Below, piece by piece: positions 50,856 to 63,300 of a stretch of 64,000 nt of DNA (its first letter is position 1; every line of letters begins with the position of its first letter). A program made the position numbers and the translations under genes. Source of the DNA: Centropus unirufus (lineage: Eukaryota > Chordata > Aves > Cuculiformes > Centropidae); contig VYZI01000118.1 of NCBI GenBank assembly GCA_013397695.1, forward strand, positions 638,497-702,496, given 5' to 3'. The notes under the pieces are model-generated. The model was not told the origin of the DNA, did not search any database, and saw only the letters and a program-made list of their open reading frames with translations.

Positions 50856-51430
50856 CATCTCAGAATCAGGGAACGGTTTGCATAGGAAGGAGATTCAAAG
50901 CCCACCCAGTTCCAAATCCGCTTCCATAGGCAGGGACACCTTTCACTGGATCAGGTTGCTCCAAGCCCCATCCAACCTGGCCTTGAACACCTCCAGGGAT
51001 GGGGCAGCCACCGCTGCTCTGGGAAACCTGGGCCTCCCCACCCTCACACCAAAACATTTCTCCCCAAGATCTCATCTCAATCTCCACTCTTTCAACTGAA
51101 AACTGTTTCTACTCATCCTATCCCTGCCTTCCCTGATCCAGAGCCCCTTCCCAGTTTTCCTGAAGCCCCTTTCAGCACTGGGAGCTGCTCTAAGGTCTCC
51201 CGGGAGCCTTCTCTTCTCCAGACTGGACAACCCCAACCCTCTCAGCCTGTCCTTGTATGGGAGGTGCTCCAGCCCTTGGATCATCTCCATGGCCTCACTC
51301 CAACAGTCCCGTCCTTCCTGAGCTGAGGACTCCAGAGCCAAACACGGGGCTCCAGGCGAGATTTCCAGAGAGCAAAGTAGAGAGGAAGAATCCCCTCCAT
51401 CCTTCAACCTGCTCAGCATAGGCTGACACA
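50856..51430 (-). mobile_element. CR1 LINE fragment, longest in window (about 575 bp)
   Basis: Starting at 'CATCTCAGAATCAGGGAACG' (3' end) it continues through 'GGCAGGGACACCTTTCACTG', 'GGATGGGGCAGCCACCGCTG', 'AAGATCTCATCTCAATCTCC', 'CTTCTCTTCCAGACTGG'-like and 'CTCAGCCTGTCCTTGTATGG' blocks into the end of the reverse-transcriptase ORF near 51300-51430. The minus-strand frame at 51488-51072 is the degraded remnant of this coding part. The copy is in the LRMDA transcript direction and 5'-truncated. Confidence 0.95.
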
Positions 51431-52190
51431 GCGGCCGCTGCCTTACGGGGAAGGAAAAACCCATTCTTAGGAAGTTCACTGCCAGCATCGTCTTAGATCA
51501 CAAAGTCAGCTCCTCATGGAGTTTCTCTGATGACCAGTGTCATCAGAGATGTGCTGCCCTTTTCCTCTCAGTTTGGACCAAAGTGCATTCTAGTTTCAGA
51601 AAGCTTAGAATATATTCCCATCAGCTGCCTTAAATATGGCTGGAGCCAGCCAAAAATCTATATATATGGGAGGAGAACCGATGAACAGAAAAAAAGCACG
51701 ACATTCAGGAAACCTGAACGCTGGGGAACAAAAAACCATTATGAATCCAATCAATAACAAATGCTAGAATCAGAAAGTACAGTTATTGTGTACGTCCTCT
51801 TTGGGTTATATAGAGGAATGCTGCTTTGTATGGTCTGGGTCTAGTTATAAATAGTTATATACAAATAAATCTGCACCTGAAAACAAACATGCAGAGAGGA
51901 CTCGGTGCTCAGACAAAGAGTTTGCACTCATGTATACTGTAAGCATGAATATCCTAAGGAACAAGCAGAAATTCAAGGCAATTTTAAGAGGTTTACAATG
52001 TCTGCTCTGCATCCAATTTAATATTTACTTTAAATTAGCCACGTCTGTAATATGTATTTAATATTGTATGATTAGGGTAATTTTATAGCACCTTAGGAGC
52101 ATTAATTCACACCGGCGAAGGCATTTACAATGATTTCACCATCAGCGATTCACACCAAATTTGTAGCAATAACAACAGGAAATTTGAGCC

Positions 52191-52208
52191 TTCTGCAAAT
52201 TTGCAGAA
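52191..52208. repeat. Perfect 18-bp palindrome
   Basis: TTCTGCAAATTTGCAGAA reads the same on both strands. It could be a symmetrical binding site for a dimeric factor, or chance. Confidence 0.95.
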
Positions 52209-52849
52209 ACAAACACAGTTTATCATAAAACTTAGCAGGTAAATAATCCAAAGCTGTAACGTCGGGGTTTAACTCTAGCTGACAACCAAGCACCATACAG
52301 CTGTTCGTTCAGCCTCCCTGGGTCGGATGGGGGAAGAGAATCAGGAAAGTAAAAGTGAGTAAACCCGTGGGTTGAGATAAGGACAGTTTGATAGGTGAAG
52401 CAAAAGCCACACAAGAAAAGTAAAACAAGGAATTAATTCGCCACCTCCCTGTGTTATCGACGTTGTTTTTAGAACAAACCCAAAACACAGTCCTGTACCA
52501 CCTACTAGCAGAAAGCTAACTCCATCCAGTCAAACCCAGTGCTTCCACAGAATGTTCAATTAAATATAGAATATATAAAAGATAAAGGCGTTATCCCCAC
52601 ATTTGTGAAGTAATTTACCCTTTGCTATTACATTAAAGAGAGGTTTCGTATAGAAAAGAAGGCTCAGATTTAAGAAACAGATACTAGGTTTGCTTCTCTC
52701 ATGCTATGACATTGGTGAAAACTCCAAGAGCATACCCTTCAAAGGAAAAACCTAATTCCTAATAAAATTAAAAATCAATTTCACTAGATTCAACATTTGA
52801 TTAGACAAAAATCCTTAAAGAAACAATGCACATACGCTACGTGTGACAA

Positions 52850-53200
52850 ATTTCAGCTGCTGCCATTGGCCAGATTCAGCAGAGGTGGTTTGCGGTGAAT
52901 AAGATATCCACAACAGCATAGAAGTCATTTTGTTTATTACGCACAAGAAGCTGAAATAACTAAAGGCAGCAGTAACCAATATATTAAAGCTGGGCTTGTA
53001 TCGGAACCGCTAACATTTTAGTGGTTATAAATGAATCAGTCAGAATTAATTTGTTATGCACTGCAATTGTGATAATGCATTTATCTCACAACACTGTTAT
53101 GCTACCAAAAAGTGCATTTCCATAACTGCTACATTATTATTCAGCATTATTGGAAATCTGCAATCAATTATTGATGCTATCTTTTAGAGAACAAAACAGC
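52850..53200. promoter_or_regulatory. Candidate conserved intronic element near the exon
   Basis: A repeat-free stretch about 0.7-1.2 kb into the downstream intron. It carries a TGCGGT RUNX-type word (52891-52896), CCATTGGCC, and many ATTA/TAAT and TGATAATGCATTTATC-like homeodomain/POU words. Only motif content is seen; conservation and activity are not known. Confidence 0.25.
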
Positions 53201-53892
53201 AAATAGAAAGCAAGACGACTGCAGCCTTGAGTGGAGTTCTCTGCAAGATCCGCAGCACCAGAGCTCCCTGAAGCTCGGATTGCTGGTCCCGTGCATCGAC
53301 CAGCAATGGCCAAAGGAGAAGGAGAGATCCCACTCGCATCAGAGTTGATGCAAGCGGTATCAAAAGCTCAGATTACCCAAACTGCCCCTCTGATGCTGTC
53401 AATGCTTATCAGCAGGACACCACATCCAGTAACTTCATCCACAGAATCCGCTGGTCCACAAAAGCCAGGAAACACCGTAGGTGTGAGCCGTGCGACCAAC
53501 ATTTGTGTTTAAGGCACAAAGCAGGGGACAACTTGTCAGAACAACTGCATTCTTTCACCAAAGCACAGGTGTTACACAGCTTTAGACGGGGCAAAAATAG
53601 TCTTTTAAGCTCAGTGACACATAATAGTTACTTTTTTATCTGGAACAGAAGTTGGAAACCAGAAATCCGATAACAAAACCACAGTCCATTAACCAGATGT
53701 AACAGAAAAGTTTGACATTAAACCGCAAGAAAATCACTAAGGCTTCTGCCCCTCACCTGCCCACACTTACCAGACCTTTCCTTTGAGAAGTTTTAGCTGC
53801 TCCTTGTGAAAGATGCGGCCAAGCTTTTGGAGTTATTTTAAATCAGGGTTAATGAATCCCATTGTTGTTAGCACTTCCATTCACTCTCTTAC

Positions 53893-54019
53893 CTTAACAT
53901 CCTTGGGTTTCACCACTTTCATGAAGGCCCCTCTCACCAAGGCTTCCTCTCTCTCCCTCCTGGTTACTTTCCGAGTATCGAGAAATTTCAGGTTTGGCAA
54001 TTTGTGCAGGACGAAATAC
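53893..54019 (-). CDS. LRMDA: Internal coding exon of LRMDA (leucine-rich melanocyte differentiation-associated protein)
   Basis: This minus-strand exon of 127 bp has an AG acceptor at 54021-54020, preceded by a T/GT-rich tract and a TTAAC branch-point-like site, and an AAG|GTAAGAGAG donor at 53892. The first G completes a split codon, then 42 codons are open and the exon ends in phase 0. The peptide starts YFVLHKLPNLKFLDTRKV, the classic cap that closes a leucine-rich-repeat domain. It continues with a charged helix (TRREREEALVRG) and ends AFMKVVKPKDVK. From memory of the family this matches the C-terminal part of LRMDA. That small LRR protein is needed for melanocyte pigmentation, is mutated in oculocutaneous albinism type 7, and is reported to link RAB32/RAB38 to the Commander/Retriever recycling complex. 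A different LRR-cap protein is possible but less likely. The exons before and after it were not found in the window. Confidence 0.8.
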
Positions 54020-57000
54020 CTGACAGAGAGCATAACACACACACAGTTAAAATCCAGCAATAAACAAAGACATGTTTTAGTAACTTAAAAATAACAGCAA
54101 CAGCCTTTGTTCCCTCTCTGCTCACCTTTTTCATGCACTGTAGATTATCTAAAAAAGTTGTTATCCTTACGCTGTTCTCCCAAACGCAGCTTGTTGTAAG
54201 CTGCCCATAACAATTTAATACCAGGTGGATCAAACAGGTAAGAAAATCATCACCATGGACACGTATGTTCTCTTTGTAATAGTCTTAATAATATATAAGG
54301 TAAACTCAGAAATAGAACACAGTGAAAATCATTTTGAATTGTACTGAAATCCAACCTGAAACACTGGAAATTCCCAGTTCCCTTCTCTGAAGGAACACTC
54401 AGGAAACATTTATTTGCCAACGCTTCTTCAGATTTTTATTGTATTTCCCTAAAAGCACAACGACGAGCAAAATTAGAGACACACGAACAGCAAATGAGGG
54501 AGGAGGGCAATTCGTCTTCCACCACACATCCGAACCCACCATCCTTTGTCTTGAGAGCTCTCTGCTTGCCAGGACTACCTCGTGACACAGGCAGAGGTTG
54601 GAAGGAGAATTCCAGTTTGGTCCTTCCAGAGAGAAAGGTGACCTTAATGGTATATAGTTCCCAGCTCAGGATTAAATGACAACGCACACAGAGACTGCTT
54701 TTATGAGAAATACTTTAAGAATTCAACCTTGTTCTATTTGTCCAGTTTTTTTTTACCAAAGCACAGCAGCTTTTGAGCCTCAGAAAAACCCACCTTTGGC
54801 TCCTCGCTTGCAGAGGGAGAGAACGCTGCAGCTCAGAAACAAAGTGCGGCACACGGCAAATGAAACCGCCTAACCAGCTGTTTACATCCAGCCAACCAAA
54901 CGGCAAGCGGACATCGCAAAGTGAGGGAAGTGCCAGATTTTTCCTGGCAGGGGGCAGAAAGGTGATGGATAATCCTGGCCGTGCCTAGGTGCTCCAGTTG
55001 GTCAGAGAGCCTCCGAATCACAGCCATCCCCTCTGACACCGGCAGAAAGAAACCATCGTAGGACGCTCTGAATAACATTTTGAAAAAGAACAGCACAGAG
55101 ACAAAAAATGGGTTTTAGAACATAAGAGTTCTCTCATAATGCTGTTCTCCAGACCAGAGAAACATGTGAAGATGACTCCCCTTGCGCAACCAAGCAAAAT
55201 TTAATGCTGCAAAGAAAGCTTTCCATCAAGCAGACCTTTCCTCTGAGGCAAGAGCTTCATAAATTGTTAACAAGTGAACTGAAAATGCTCAGTGCTGAGA
55301 TGCTCAGACAATTTAAATGTGAATCCTCAATCTCTGACTTTCAATGATATTAGAAGAAGAAGCAGCGAGTCACTTTACCGCGCCGAACATGTCCTAAAAT
55401 AATTTACTAAACCGCAACTACAGATCTAAGGGACTGACACATTCCCAGGGTCCTCCCAGCCTCCCTGGCTGCCCTTCCAGTCCTCCCTGGCATTTTGCTG
55501 GCCCTTATCTTTCCGTGGAGGAGAAGCTATCCATCTTGTGTTCCCGGCTGGAAAGCCCCGATCACAACAGATCCTTTCAAATGGAGACGTGTACAGAAGG
55601 AAACAACACGTCAAGAGTGAAGCTAAAAACGAGTAAAGACACCCACTAAGTGTAGGGTGAGAAAAGATGAATATTCAGGTGAAGAAAACACCGGTATTAG
55701 AAAAATCAGCAAATGTTTAATGATGGAATGAAATATGCCATTGAAAAACAGGCTGCAACAAAAATGACAACAGCCTAAGACGGCACTGTCATCCACGCTG
55801 CCTTTGGCTCGCAGCCCTGATGTCAGCCTTTCAATCATTTCAAAAGAGCTTAAAATTCTAATAGCATTCCTTGGTACAAATGGATTTTTGTAATTTTAAG
55901 CCACCCTGACTGCGCTTCAAAACCCAGAACTGGCACCGGTGCGTGCCAAGCCCAGAAACAAAACCAGAAACCCTAGCCACAGAAATTAAATAGCAAATTA
56001 CATCACAAGGTACAGGTCTGGGGTTGATCTTTTTAAATTTGTGCTCCGCAAGGAGAGCAAATATTAAAAAGTAAGAATCGTAAAGTTATCTCACCAGTAG
56101 AATAAAGGCATAGCAGTGATTAGTTCTTTTTAAAAGGTGACCCAAAATACAGTTACATTTATTCATATTCCTTTTTCCTAAAGGTAGGATAAAAAGATAC
56201 TGTAAGGTATGAAAATAATACGATATTTTTACATTAAATGGCTAAAGAGAAGCATCAGGCTTCTGAGATATATTTTAGCCAGAAATATGAAGATGCAGCT
56301 TTGCTCTGAATGTATCACAATACATTTGCCATAAAAAATACAGGAAAGGATTACCAAAGCCCTGGAATGAGCGCTTTACAATATCAATTCAACCCTTGTA
56401 AATTTAATCCAGGGTTCTTTGCCGCACAAAATCTTTTTGCCGTGATGTACGACTTAGTTACGAAGGTTATCACAGCAGTATCCCAAAGTTGCATAGTACA
56501 TAAACCATTTCAGTTAACAATGCGGGGAGGTTAACTCCCCCAGATAACCTGCTATCAGGGGGTTCGAGCGGATGACATGCCTCTGTCAGCTTTCAGGAGC
56601 TATTGATGGTTCAATCAGTTTGTTTTGAAGGCAAAGTACAACAAAAGGGCACTAAACTTATTCAAACTGTCAACAGGGACTATCTGGAATGTTGCTTGCA
56701 GGTAAGTAATTTTGGGTGTTTTAAGGCTATTATCAAACACCGATGGCTGGAGAAAAAGACAGCTACTAATAACACCCAGTGTAGCCATCATAAAATACTT
56801 TATGGCAGGCACTAGGAGCCATAAATCATGGGACACATGGCACCTGGTTCAGACTTGGAAAATCACTAGTTAAGAGAATGCCGTTTAATGAAGAACCATC
56901 CGCCTAAATTTTACATAAGCTTAAAGAGAGCTTTTTCTTTTTTTTAGGTTAGACACCTTGCCCCCTCCTCCTTTTTTTCCTACCCATTTTGAAACCTAGC

Positions 57001-59321
57001 AGCGCTCCGTGTGCTCTGAGACCGCTTTAACATCTTTGCAGCGGTGTGAAAAAAGGTTATTATCTTCAGTGATGAGGATAAAGGTGAGCTCCAGAGAGAG
57101 AAAAGACCCAGAGACACCTGGAAGGTGCTTAGCCATCCATCTATCACCGCCTGCAAAATGATCGTCCGATGCACGATGGACTAAGGAAACGAACTACATA
57201 ATAAAAGTAAAGTTGCATCATCTTCTCTCCAGAATCTTCTCCTCCCATTGACTCCCAGTGCCAAGAGTCAATGAAAATGGGGTAATAACCAATATCCATC
57301 CAATATTACCATCCATTGGTAGTAACCAATATGATCCAACATGCATCAGGAACACTTGGCGATGGAGAAAGACCAGAGAATATCACGTCTTGTGTTATTT
57401 CCGTCTTAGTTAAGTGAAGATGACAATAAAGATTAACAATTCATTTACCAATTTTGTCAGTGTTGCGTGTAATTAATACTATTTGAACAGTTTTTACACA
57501 GACCTGTCAAGATCTCGGAAAAAGAGGGGCAGGCTCGAGGGTGCATTTGCAACGGAACACAGCGAGTTTGGGACTCAGCTGCTATTGACCTTGGCAAGGG
57601 CTCAATGGGGCAAGGCTCCCCCTTCGAAGAAAGGGATTGGAGCTCGGAAAGGGTCAGAACAAAGACAGCTTTGAGATCGGCGATTGCTATTTTCTTCAAC
57701 AATACACAACTCTGGTTTTATATAAAGAAATTCTGCCTCTGGTGCTGACTCACGCTACAGCCTTTAACGCATCGCAAATTTATTGTCTTAATTCCACCTT
57801 CCAAACGTGGAGCACCAGACCTTGCAGCCACCGCACAGGTATATTCTGTGCATGCCTCTACTTCTCTACTGATTCTGAATCATTACTTAAACCGACTTTG
57901 GATTGTTCCCTCATTCCCAAAAAAATCAGCAACGGTTCACCCAATCTTCGGAGAGTTTCAAAGGTGAAACAAAAGGCTTCCAAGTGAAGGTGTATGTGTT
58001 CCTTAGAAAAACACAGAATAAACAACAAATCAATTTAAACATACACAGGGAATGTGTCACTCCTGATCCAAAACACTCAAGTGTAAATAGCTTTTATGTA
58101 AACCCCTTATTTTTCTTCAATAGCAAATGTGTAATTTCATTCTGATCTATTTTTTCAGTAGCCATTTAAGTTCAGACATAAAAAAATCCTTCGTTTTAAT
58201 GAGTTTTGGTACCCTGCTCCTTACTATTATCCAAGAGTTCCAAGGAATTTCTATTCCAGAGCTGTGAACACCATAACGGGGAAAAAATAATAAAAAATCA
58301 CATAATATCATAGCATCTAAGGGCCTCGATTCATTTATTACCTCCCTTGGAAAAGCAGACAAGTTGTAGAACATGGTTGGCCTCCTGATACTGAAAGATA
58401 ATGGCATCACCCATGAGCCACACTGTAAGAAAACCTTAAAAGGGGCAATAAATTACTTGGGGAAAGACTGTTTTGGGTTTTTTTTCTCTCGTTCTACTAG
58501 CAGAAAAGTATAGTAAATTTGTATATGTTAAAGGTATCAGAGAAAAATCAATTCTTCCACTGAATCTTTATTGACAGATTATGGTAAGAAGTAGATTCAG
58601 TAGAGCCCTTTATTTTGTACTTTTGTTAACTAAAACTGTAACATAAAACTACGCTGCGCACATCAAGATTTAATTTTAAACACAAAATTAATCTGGCACT
58701 GAAAAACAGAAACATTTGCCTAGAAGAACGCAGAAACGATGAGTTCTATCTGTATGACAACTGCAACACGCTTTGTTTCAGAAACTGTTTACTTTCATTT
58801 TTTTATTTTCTCTGCTATTGTATTTCCTTTCTTTGACAATCACAGAACATAAAAATAATCTCCCTATTTGAGATCCTGATGGGCTGATTATGCTCTCAGT
58901 TACATTACTGTAAACTAGAAATAATAAATAACCCAAAGTTGGCAAAGTTACATCAGCATTCAAATGGGGAGAGATGAAAACAAAAATTCAGGAGGATTGA
59001 GCAAACATGTTTATGACTCTGAGCTAAATTATCTCCTGTAATTGTTTCTTCTGCAGCACCCAGAAGTTTAACCCTTACCCTCCCCTCATTTCCAACAAAC
59101 AGCCCAGAATTTCCATCTGCAACAAGAATTCCTCAGTCCAGAGTTGAGACTGCCAGGTCATCAGCTTAAACTAACATCTTCCCGATCAGAGAAGACAATG
59201 TTGGCACGAGGAACGTTCAAAGACCACACAGCCTCTGCGCAACCTCAGCACGGCTTGGTGATGGCCATGGGATTCTGAGGGGCTCTCAGGGCGACCAGAA
59301 ATACAGAATTCTAATAAAAAC
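54020..59321. other. LRMDA: Intron upstream of the LRMDA exon
   Basis: Starts at the acceptor (minus strand AG at 54021-54020) and runs rightward. Unique sequence with a small cluster of hairpin and direct repeats at 57246-57332. A CR1-like 25-mer at 55134-55158 is too short to call. No second exon was recognised. Confidence 0.65.
57246..57332. repeat. Small hairpin plus direct-repeat cluster
   Basis: CATTGACTC (57246-57254) and GAGTCAATG (57265-57273) form a perfect 9-bp stem with a 10-base loop. Just downstream GGTAATAACCAATAT (57281-57295) is repeated as GGTAGTAACCAATAT (57318-57332), with further CCAATAT/CCATCCA words between. This suggests local rearrangement. Confidence 0.8.
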
Positions 59322-59680
59322 AGGATCATAGGATGGTTTGGGCTGGAAGTGACCTTCAAGATCATCCAGTTCCAACCACCCCTTCCCCATGGGCAGGGAC
59401 ACCTCCCACTGGATCAAGGCCCTACCTTCCTAATATCTAATCTAAATCTTCCTCCTTACAATTTAAAACCTTTCCCCACTTGTCCTATCCCTCCATGCCC
59501 TTGTAAGAAGTCGCCCCCCCACTTCCCTGCAGCCCCTTTCAGCCCTGGAAGCTGCCCTAAGGTCTCCCTGGAGCCGTCTCTCCTCCAGGGTGAACAAGCC
59601 CATCTCTCTCAGCCTGGCCTCATGGCAAAGGGGCTCCAGCCCGTGGACCATCTTGGTAGCCCCTCCTGGTCCTCTGCTCT
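59322..59680 (-). mobile_element. CR1 LINE fragment with internal deletion
   Basis: The 3' end begins 'GGATCATAGGATGGTTTGGG' and reads normally to 'CCCACTGGATCAAGGCCC'. It then jumps to 'TACCTTCCTAATATCTAATC', skipping the roughly 100-bp segment that holds the 'CTCCAGGGATGGGGCAGCCA' block in the 50856-51430 copy. It continues through 'CAGCCCTGGAAGCTGCCCTA' and 'GCCGTCTCTCCTCCAGGGTG' to the 'ATCTTGGTAGCCCCTCCTGG' block. It is in the LRMDA transcript direction. Confidence 0.95.
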
Positions 59681-60222
59681 ACTTCAAAGCAGCAAACAGC
59701 TCTGCAAATTAGAAAAATATCTCTCTGCATATGTAACAATAATTACAGTTATGCCTTAACTACTGTGTTAGGATGGACAAATTGGAGAATTATGGACTTT
59801 ATTTGGCTGAACAAAGACACTGTAATGGCTGTTGCCCATAAATCCTTACAGTGGCCAATCTCAGCGAGACGTTGTGTGGCTGTTTGACGTCCATCAAACA
59901 TAGGCTTTTTTCGTCCAGTTACTGTAGAAATGACAAGGCCTCATGCGAACAGTGAATTAGCACAGATTCATAGATTATCAAGACATAAGGAACACCCAAA
60001 CCTTCTCATGAAGTACATAGAAAAAACACATAAACTTCAACCCCTCCTGCTAAAAGACCCTCAAGACTCATATTCACTGATAACTGACCAAGTATATTAG
60101 CCCTATTTTCATTACTGAGGACTTGTAGTCTCCTATTGCTTCTTGAATATGTATTTATGTATTTATATTACCATCCAAATTCAAGAACAAGGCTATTTAA
60201 AATAGATGAGGAGGTACTTAAT

Positions 60223-60303
60223 TAAAAAAAAAACCACACTAAAACAAAACAAAGCCACAATAAAGCAAACTAAAACCATAATAAAATTAAAAAAAAAATA
60301 ACA
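60223..60303 (+). repeat. A-rich low-complexity region
   Basis: AAAACAAAACAAAG and ACCATAATAAAATTAAAAAA-like units. Simple sequence, seen directly. Confidence 0.8.
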
Positions 60304-63300
60304 AAGAAACTGAAAATGCTGTAGGAGGCCCTAGCGTTGCACAGAGTGAAGTCTGTGGGATGGGAGCAGCCTGATTTAGCTTGAAAAGTTAATCCATAGA
60401 AAATGCCCGCGCTTCCTTTCTTGCTGTTACATCTTAAGAGGACTTCATGAGGTTATCACCGCTGGCTCCCCCTGCCAGAGATAGCCTATCTAGGATATGT
60501 ACTTTTAAGCTAATTTAAAATAAACTCAGGCATTTGTTTCCACTTGCCCTTGTTTCCATGTCAACAGCACTTAATGAACGCATCATTCCAGGAAACGCCA
60601 ATAAGGAGCAAAGAATGAGCAGGCACTGGGAACTTCACACCCGGCCCACATCCTTCCCAGTCCGGTGGCTTTAATGGGAACAGGTGAGGTCACCTGCAGC
60701 ATTAGACCCGGCTTTGTAACACCTCCCTTCCCAGCCAGGTGATTCTTCACAGCTCAGTGACCCCACGTTTGAAGTCCGCACCGCAAACAATGCCCCCAAA
60801 GGGCTGGCCAAGCGGGGACAGGGGAAGCAACCAGCAATTACTGTGTTGACTCCTCTTGCTTTGATCTCCAGGTCACGACCTTTGTTTTCACACAATCTTC
60901 AAAGCAGCGATTGGAGAATGGGTCATGTTAGAGGACTGCACTGTTTTGCAAGCTGTTTTTTTTCTGTATTTTTTTTTTTTGCTTCCTGTTGCAGTCAAAA
61001 GCTTTTTAAAACTTTCCTATCCCCATTACATTAGAGATATTCTGCTTGGCCTCCCCCTCACTCTCAAGATGCCCCTTTTGCCAAATAGCACCCCCCAAAC
61101 ACACAAACTTAAATAAAAAAAAAGATAAAAAGTAAATATACTACTTCAACAGAAAAAAAAACCAACCAACAAAAAACCCAAAAGCCATTTTACAATGATG
61201 GAAAAGCCACGAGATTCTTAAATAAACCAAACAAGTTTGCTCATAAAAATACTGCAGAAGGAAACTTTCCATTTTCGTTCCAAGAAAACTTCCAATAACA
61301 AGCACACATGTTTTCATCAGTTTGCTCTCCTACACATTTGAAAAGCAAGGAGGAAGAACAGAGATGGGAAAAAAAAGATTTTCAGTTTGTAGAAAACCAT
61401 CCCACTCAATGTTATGATATTTAAAAATACAATGACTTTGAAAAAAGGTCCCAATGCTTTTTGTATAAAACCTATTTCTGATAAAAAGCTTGAATATTGA
61501 ATTTATATCAATGAGATTACCTGAAGAACCAGATAGTAACTCCTTGTCAACAAGTACAATATTTTCCAACTATTTATGAAAGTCCTTTTTTTAAAAAGTT
61601 GTCATATTGCTTTTTATCTCTGTTACAAATATTACAGTAAAACACTGGACCTTGTGTTTTTAAAAATTTGTTTTGCCAGATTTTTCAAAGTTAAGATTTT
61701 GAGGCTTTTACAGAACTTTACAGATTGTTAGAATGAGGATGTTAAGTAAAGCTTTGATTCTTAGCACCTTTCTCTTTCTGGCTGAGGAATTAAATCGCCT
61801 GAACTCTAACTGAACTCGGTTGGAAAGAAATTAAAGCTCGATGAAAAATGAATCTGTGGTTCCAGTGGTCACTGCAAAAATTTGCAAAAAGAAGTTGCTA
61901 TTCAGAACAAACCCAAACCAGTTCAAGTCTATGGTAAAGCAAAACGTTTACACAATTCAGGTTCACTGGAGTGCAAATCTCCTGATGCAGGGTGGCAAAT
62001 TTTCTCAAAAAATATAAAGACCTTATGAATAAGGTTACTTCAAACCATCAAAAATGCTCAAATGGGCCATTCTAAATGTTTGCTTTTGAGTTTTTAAGTA
62101 AAATATATCATAAAATCCAAATACTTTCTCACTTGGGAGAACTGGCTGCTGTTAAATCTGAGATAAATCTGTATGTTTAGGGGAAGGAAGAGAAAATTCG
62201 TGTCCAAGATGCACCAGAATGTGTTCACAACTCTGAATTAGCTACTCAGAGCGAGTATTTTAATCAGTTCCGCTATGCAGCTGAGTATGCTCCCTTACAG
62301 ACAGATGGACAGACGGACAGGTAGATGGATGGGGGCTTTTGGTTGACTCTCAAGTCGTCTGGCCAACACATTCCATCTAACGTAACAAATATTTATGGAA
62401 AAGGATCAGGAAGCTTTCACTCTGAATCAGAACCACGAATCTTTCAGCTAACCAGAAGTCCATTCTTATTTCTTACAAGAGTTGTAATTAAGATCGTTTA
62501 TACAGAAAAAAAAAAAATCCTCAGGTTTCTGAAACATTGAGGGGAAAGAAGATGGAAGCGATATTGCCACTTCCAGCTGATGCATAAATACAATCCCTTC
62601 CCACTTTGACATGGTGGCTTGCCACGACGCGACCTAAAACTACTTTGACCTCCCTGAAATCAACATTTTTGCATTGAAACGAAACAACAGACACGCTTGT
62701 TTTGATGCATGGCTGTGTGACACGTTATAAATATTACATCACACAACCACAGAGGATGTCAATCAATAAAGAATTCTTTCAGACAGCACTAAATGAACCA
62801 TAGGTTCTTGCCTCTGAATGGCTCCTTTAACGTACTACTTTTGCTTAAATTTTTAATAGGAGACATATTGTCAGAAAACATACTTAAAGTGAAAAACAGT
62901 AAACTGTAGAAATATCATTCATTTTTTAAGCAATTCTCTGCTGCAAATGTCACATAAATTACATAGAGACAGCACTATTAGACTCACATAAGCTGGATAG
63001 CAGGCATACCTTCGGCAAAGGGAAAATATTGTATTAAATCTAGGCTGCTCTACTCACTGAAAATCGACGTCTGATGAAAACCTAGAAATCCTTCGCAAAA
63101 TTTTGGAACAAACAAAAAAGTCCATGCAGACCCAGGACATCTGGGCTGCTGTTCCTGTCTATGGTGTATCAAATTCATGCCACTTCCCAATAAACCTGCT
63201 TCGAGCCTTCACCACTGTGGATTGGTTTATACTAACTCCAGCGGAAGAGCTTGGCTTATACGTGAAGATAAAATCAGAGTCTGACTTTTCAAGAGTTTTT

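Larger units (their letters stand above)
51431..53892. other. LRMDA: Intron immediately downstream of the LRMDA exon
   Basis: Begins at the GTAAGAGAG donor (minus strand, 53892) and runs leftward. It holds an 18-bp palindrome at 52191-52208, a candidate regulatory stretch at 52850-53200 and a 9-bp-stem hairpin at 53279-53307. The 93-codon plus-strand frame at 53231-53512 has no recognisable domain. Confidence 0.7.

Noticed and set aside
53279..53307. ATTGCTGGT/ACCAGCAAT hairpin with an 11-base loop
   Set aside because: The 9-bp stem is of a size that occurs often by chance, and it has no tRNA or snRNA features.
53988..54233. Minus-strand open frame overlapping the LRMDA exon
   Set aside because: It is in a different frame from the spliced exon and crosses the acceptor. 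It is a shadow of the exon and intron.
55134..55158. CTCATAATGCTGTTCTCCAGACC resembles a piece of the CR1 copy at 40824-41045
   Set aside because: Only about 23 bp match, with no CR1 sequence on either side. Too short to call.
59349..59759. 136-codon plus-strand frame, proline-rich
   Set aside because: It is antisense translation of the CR1 fragment at 59322-59680.
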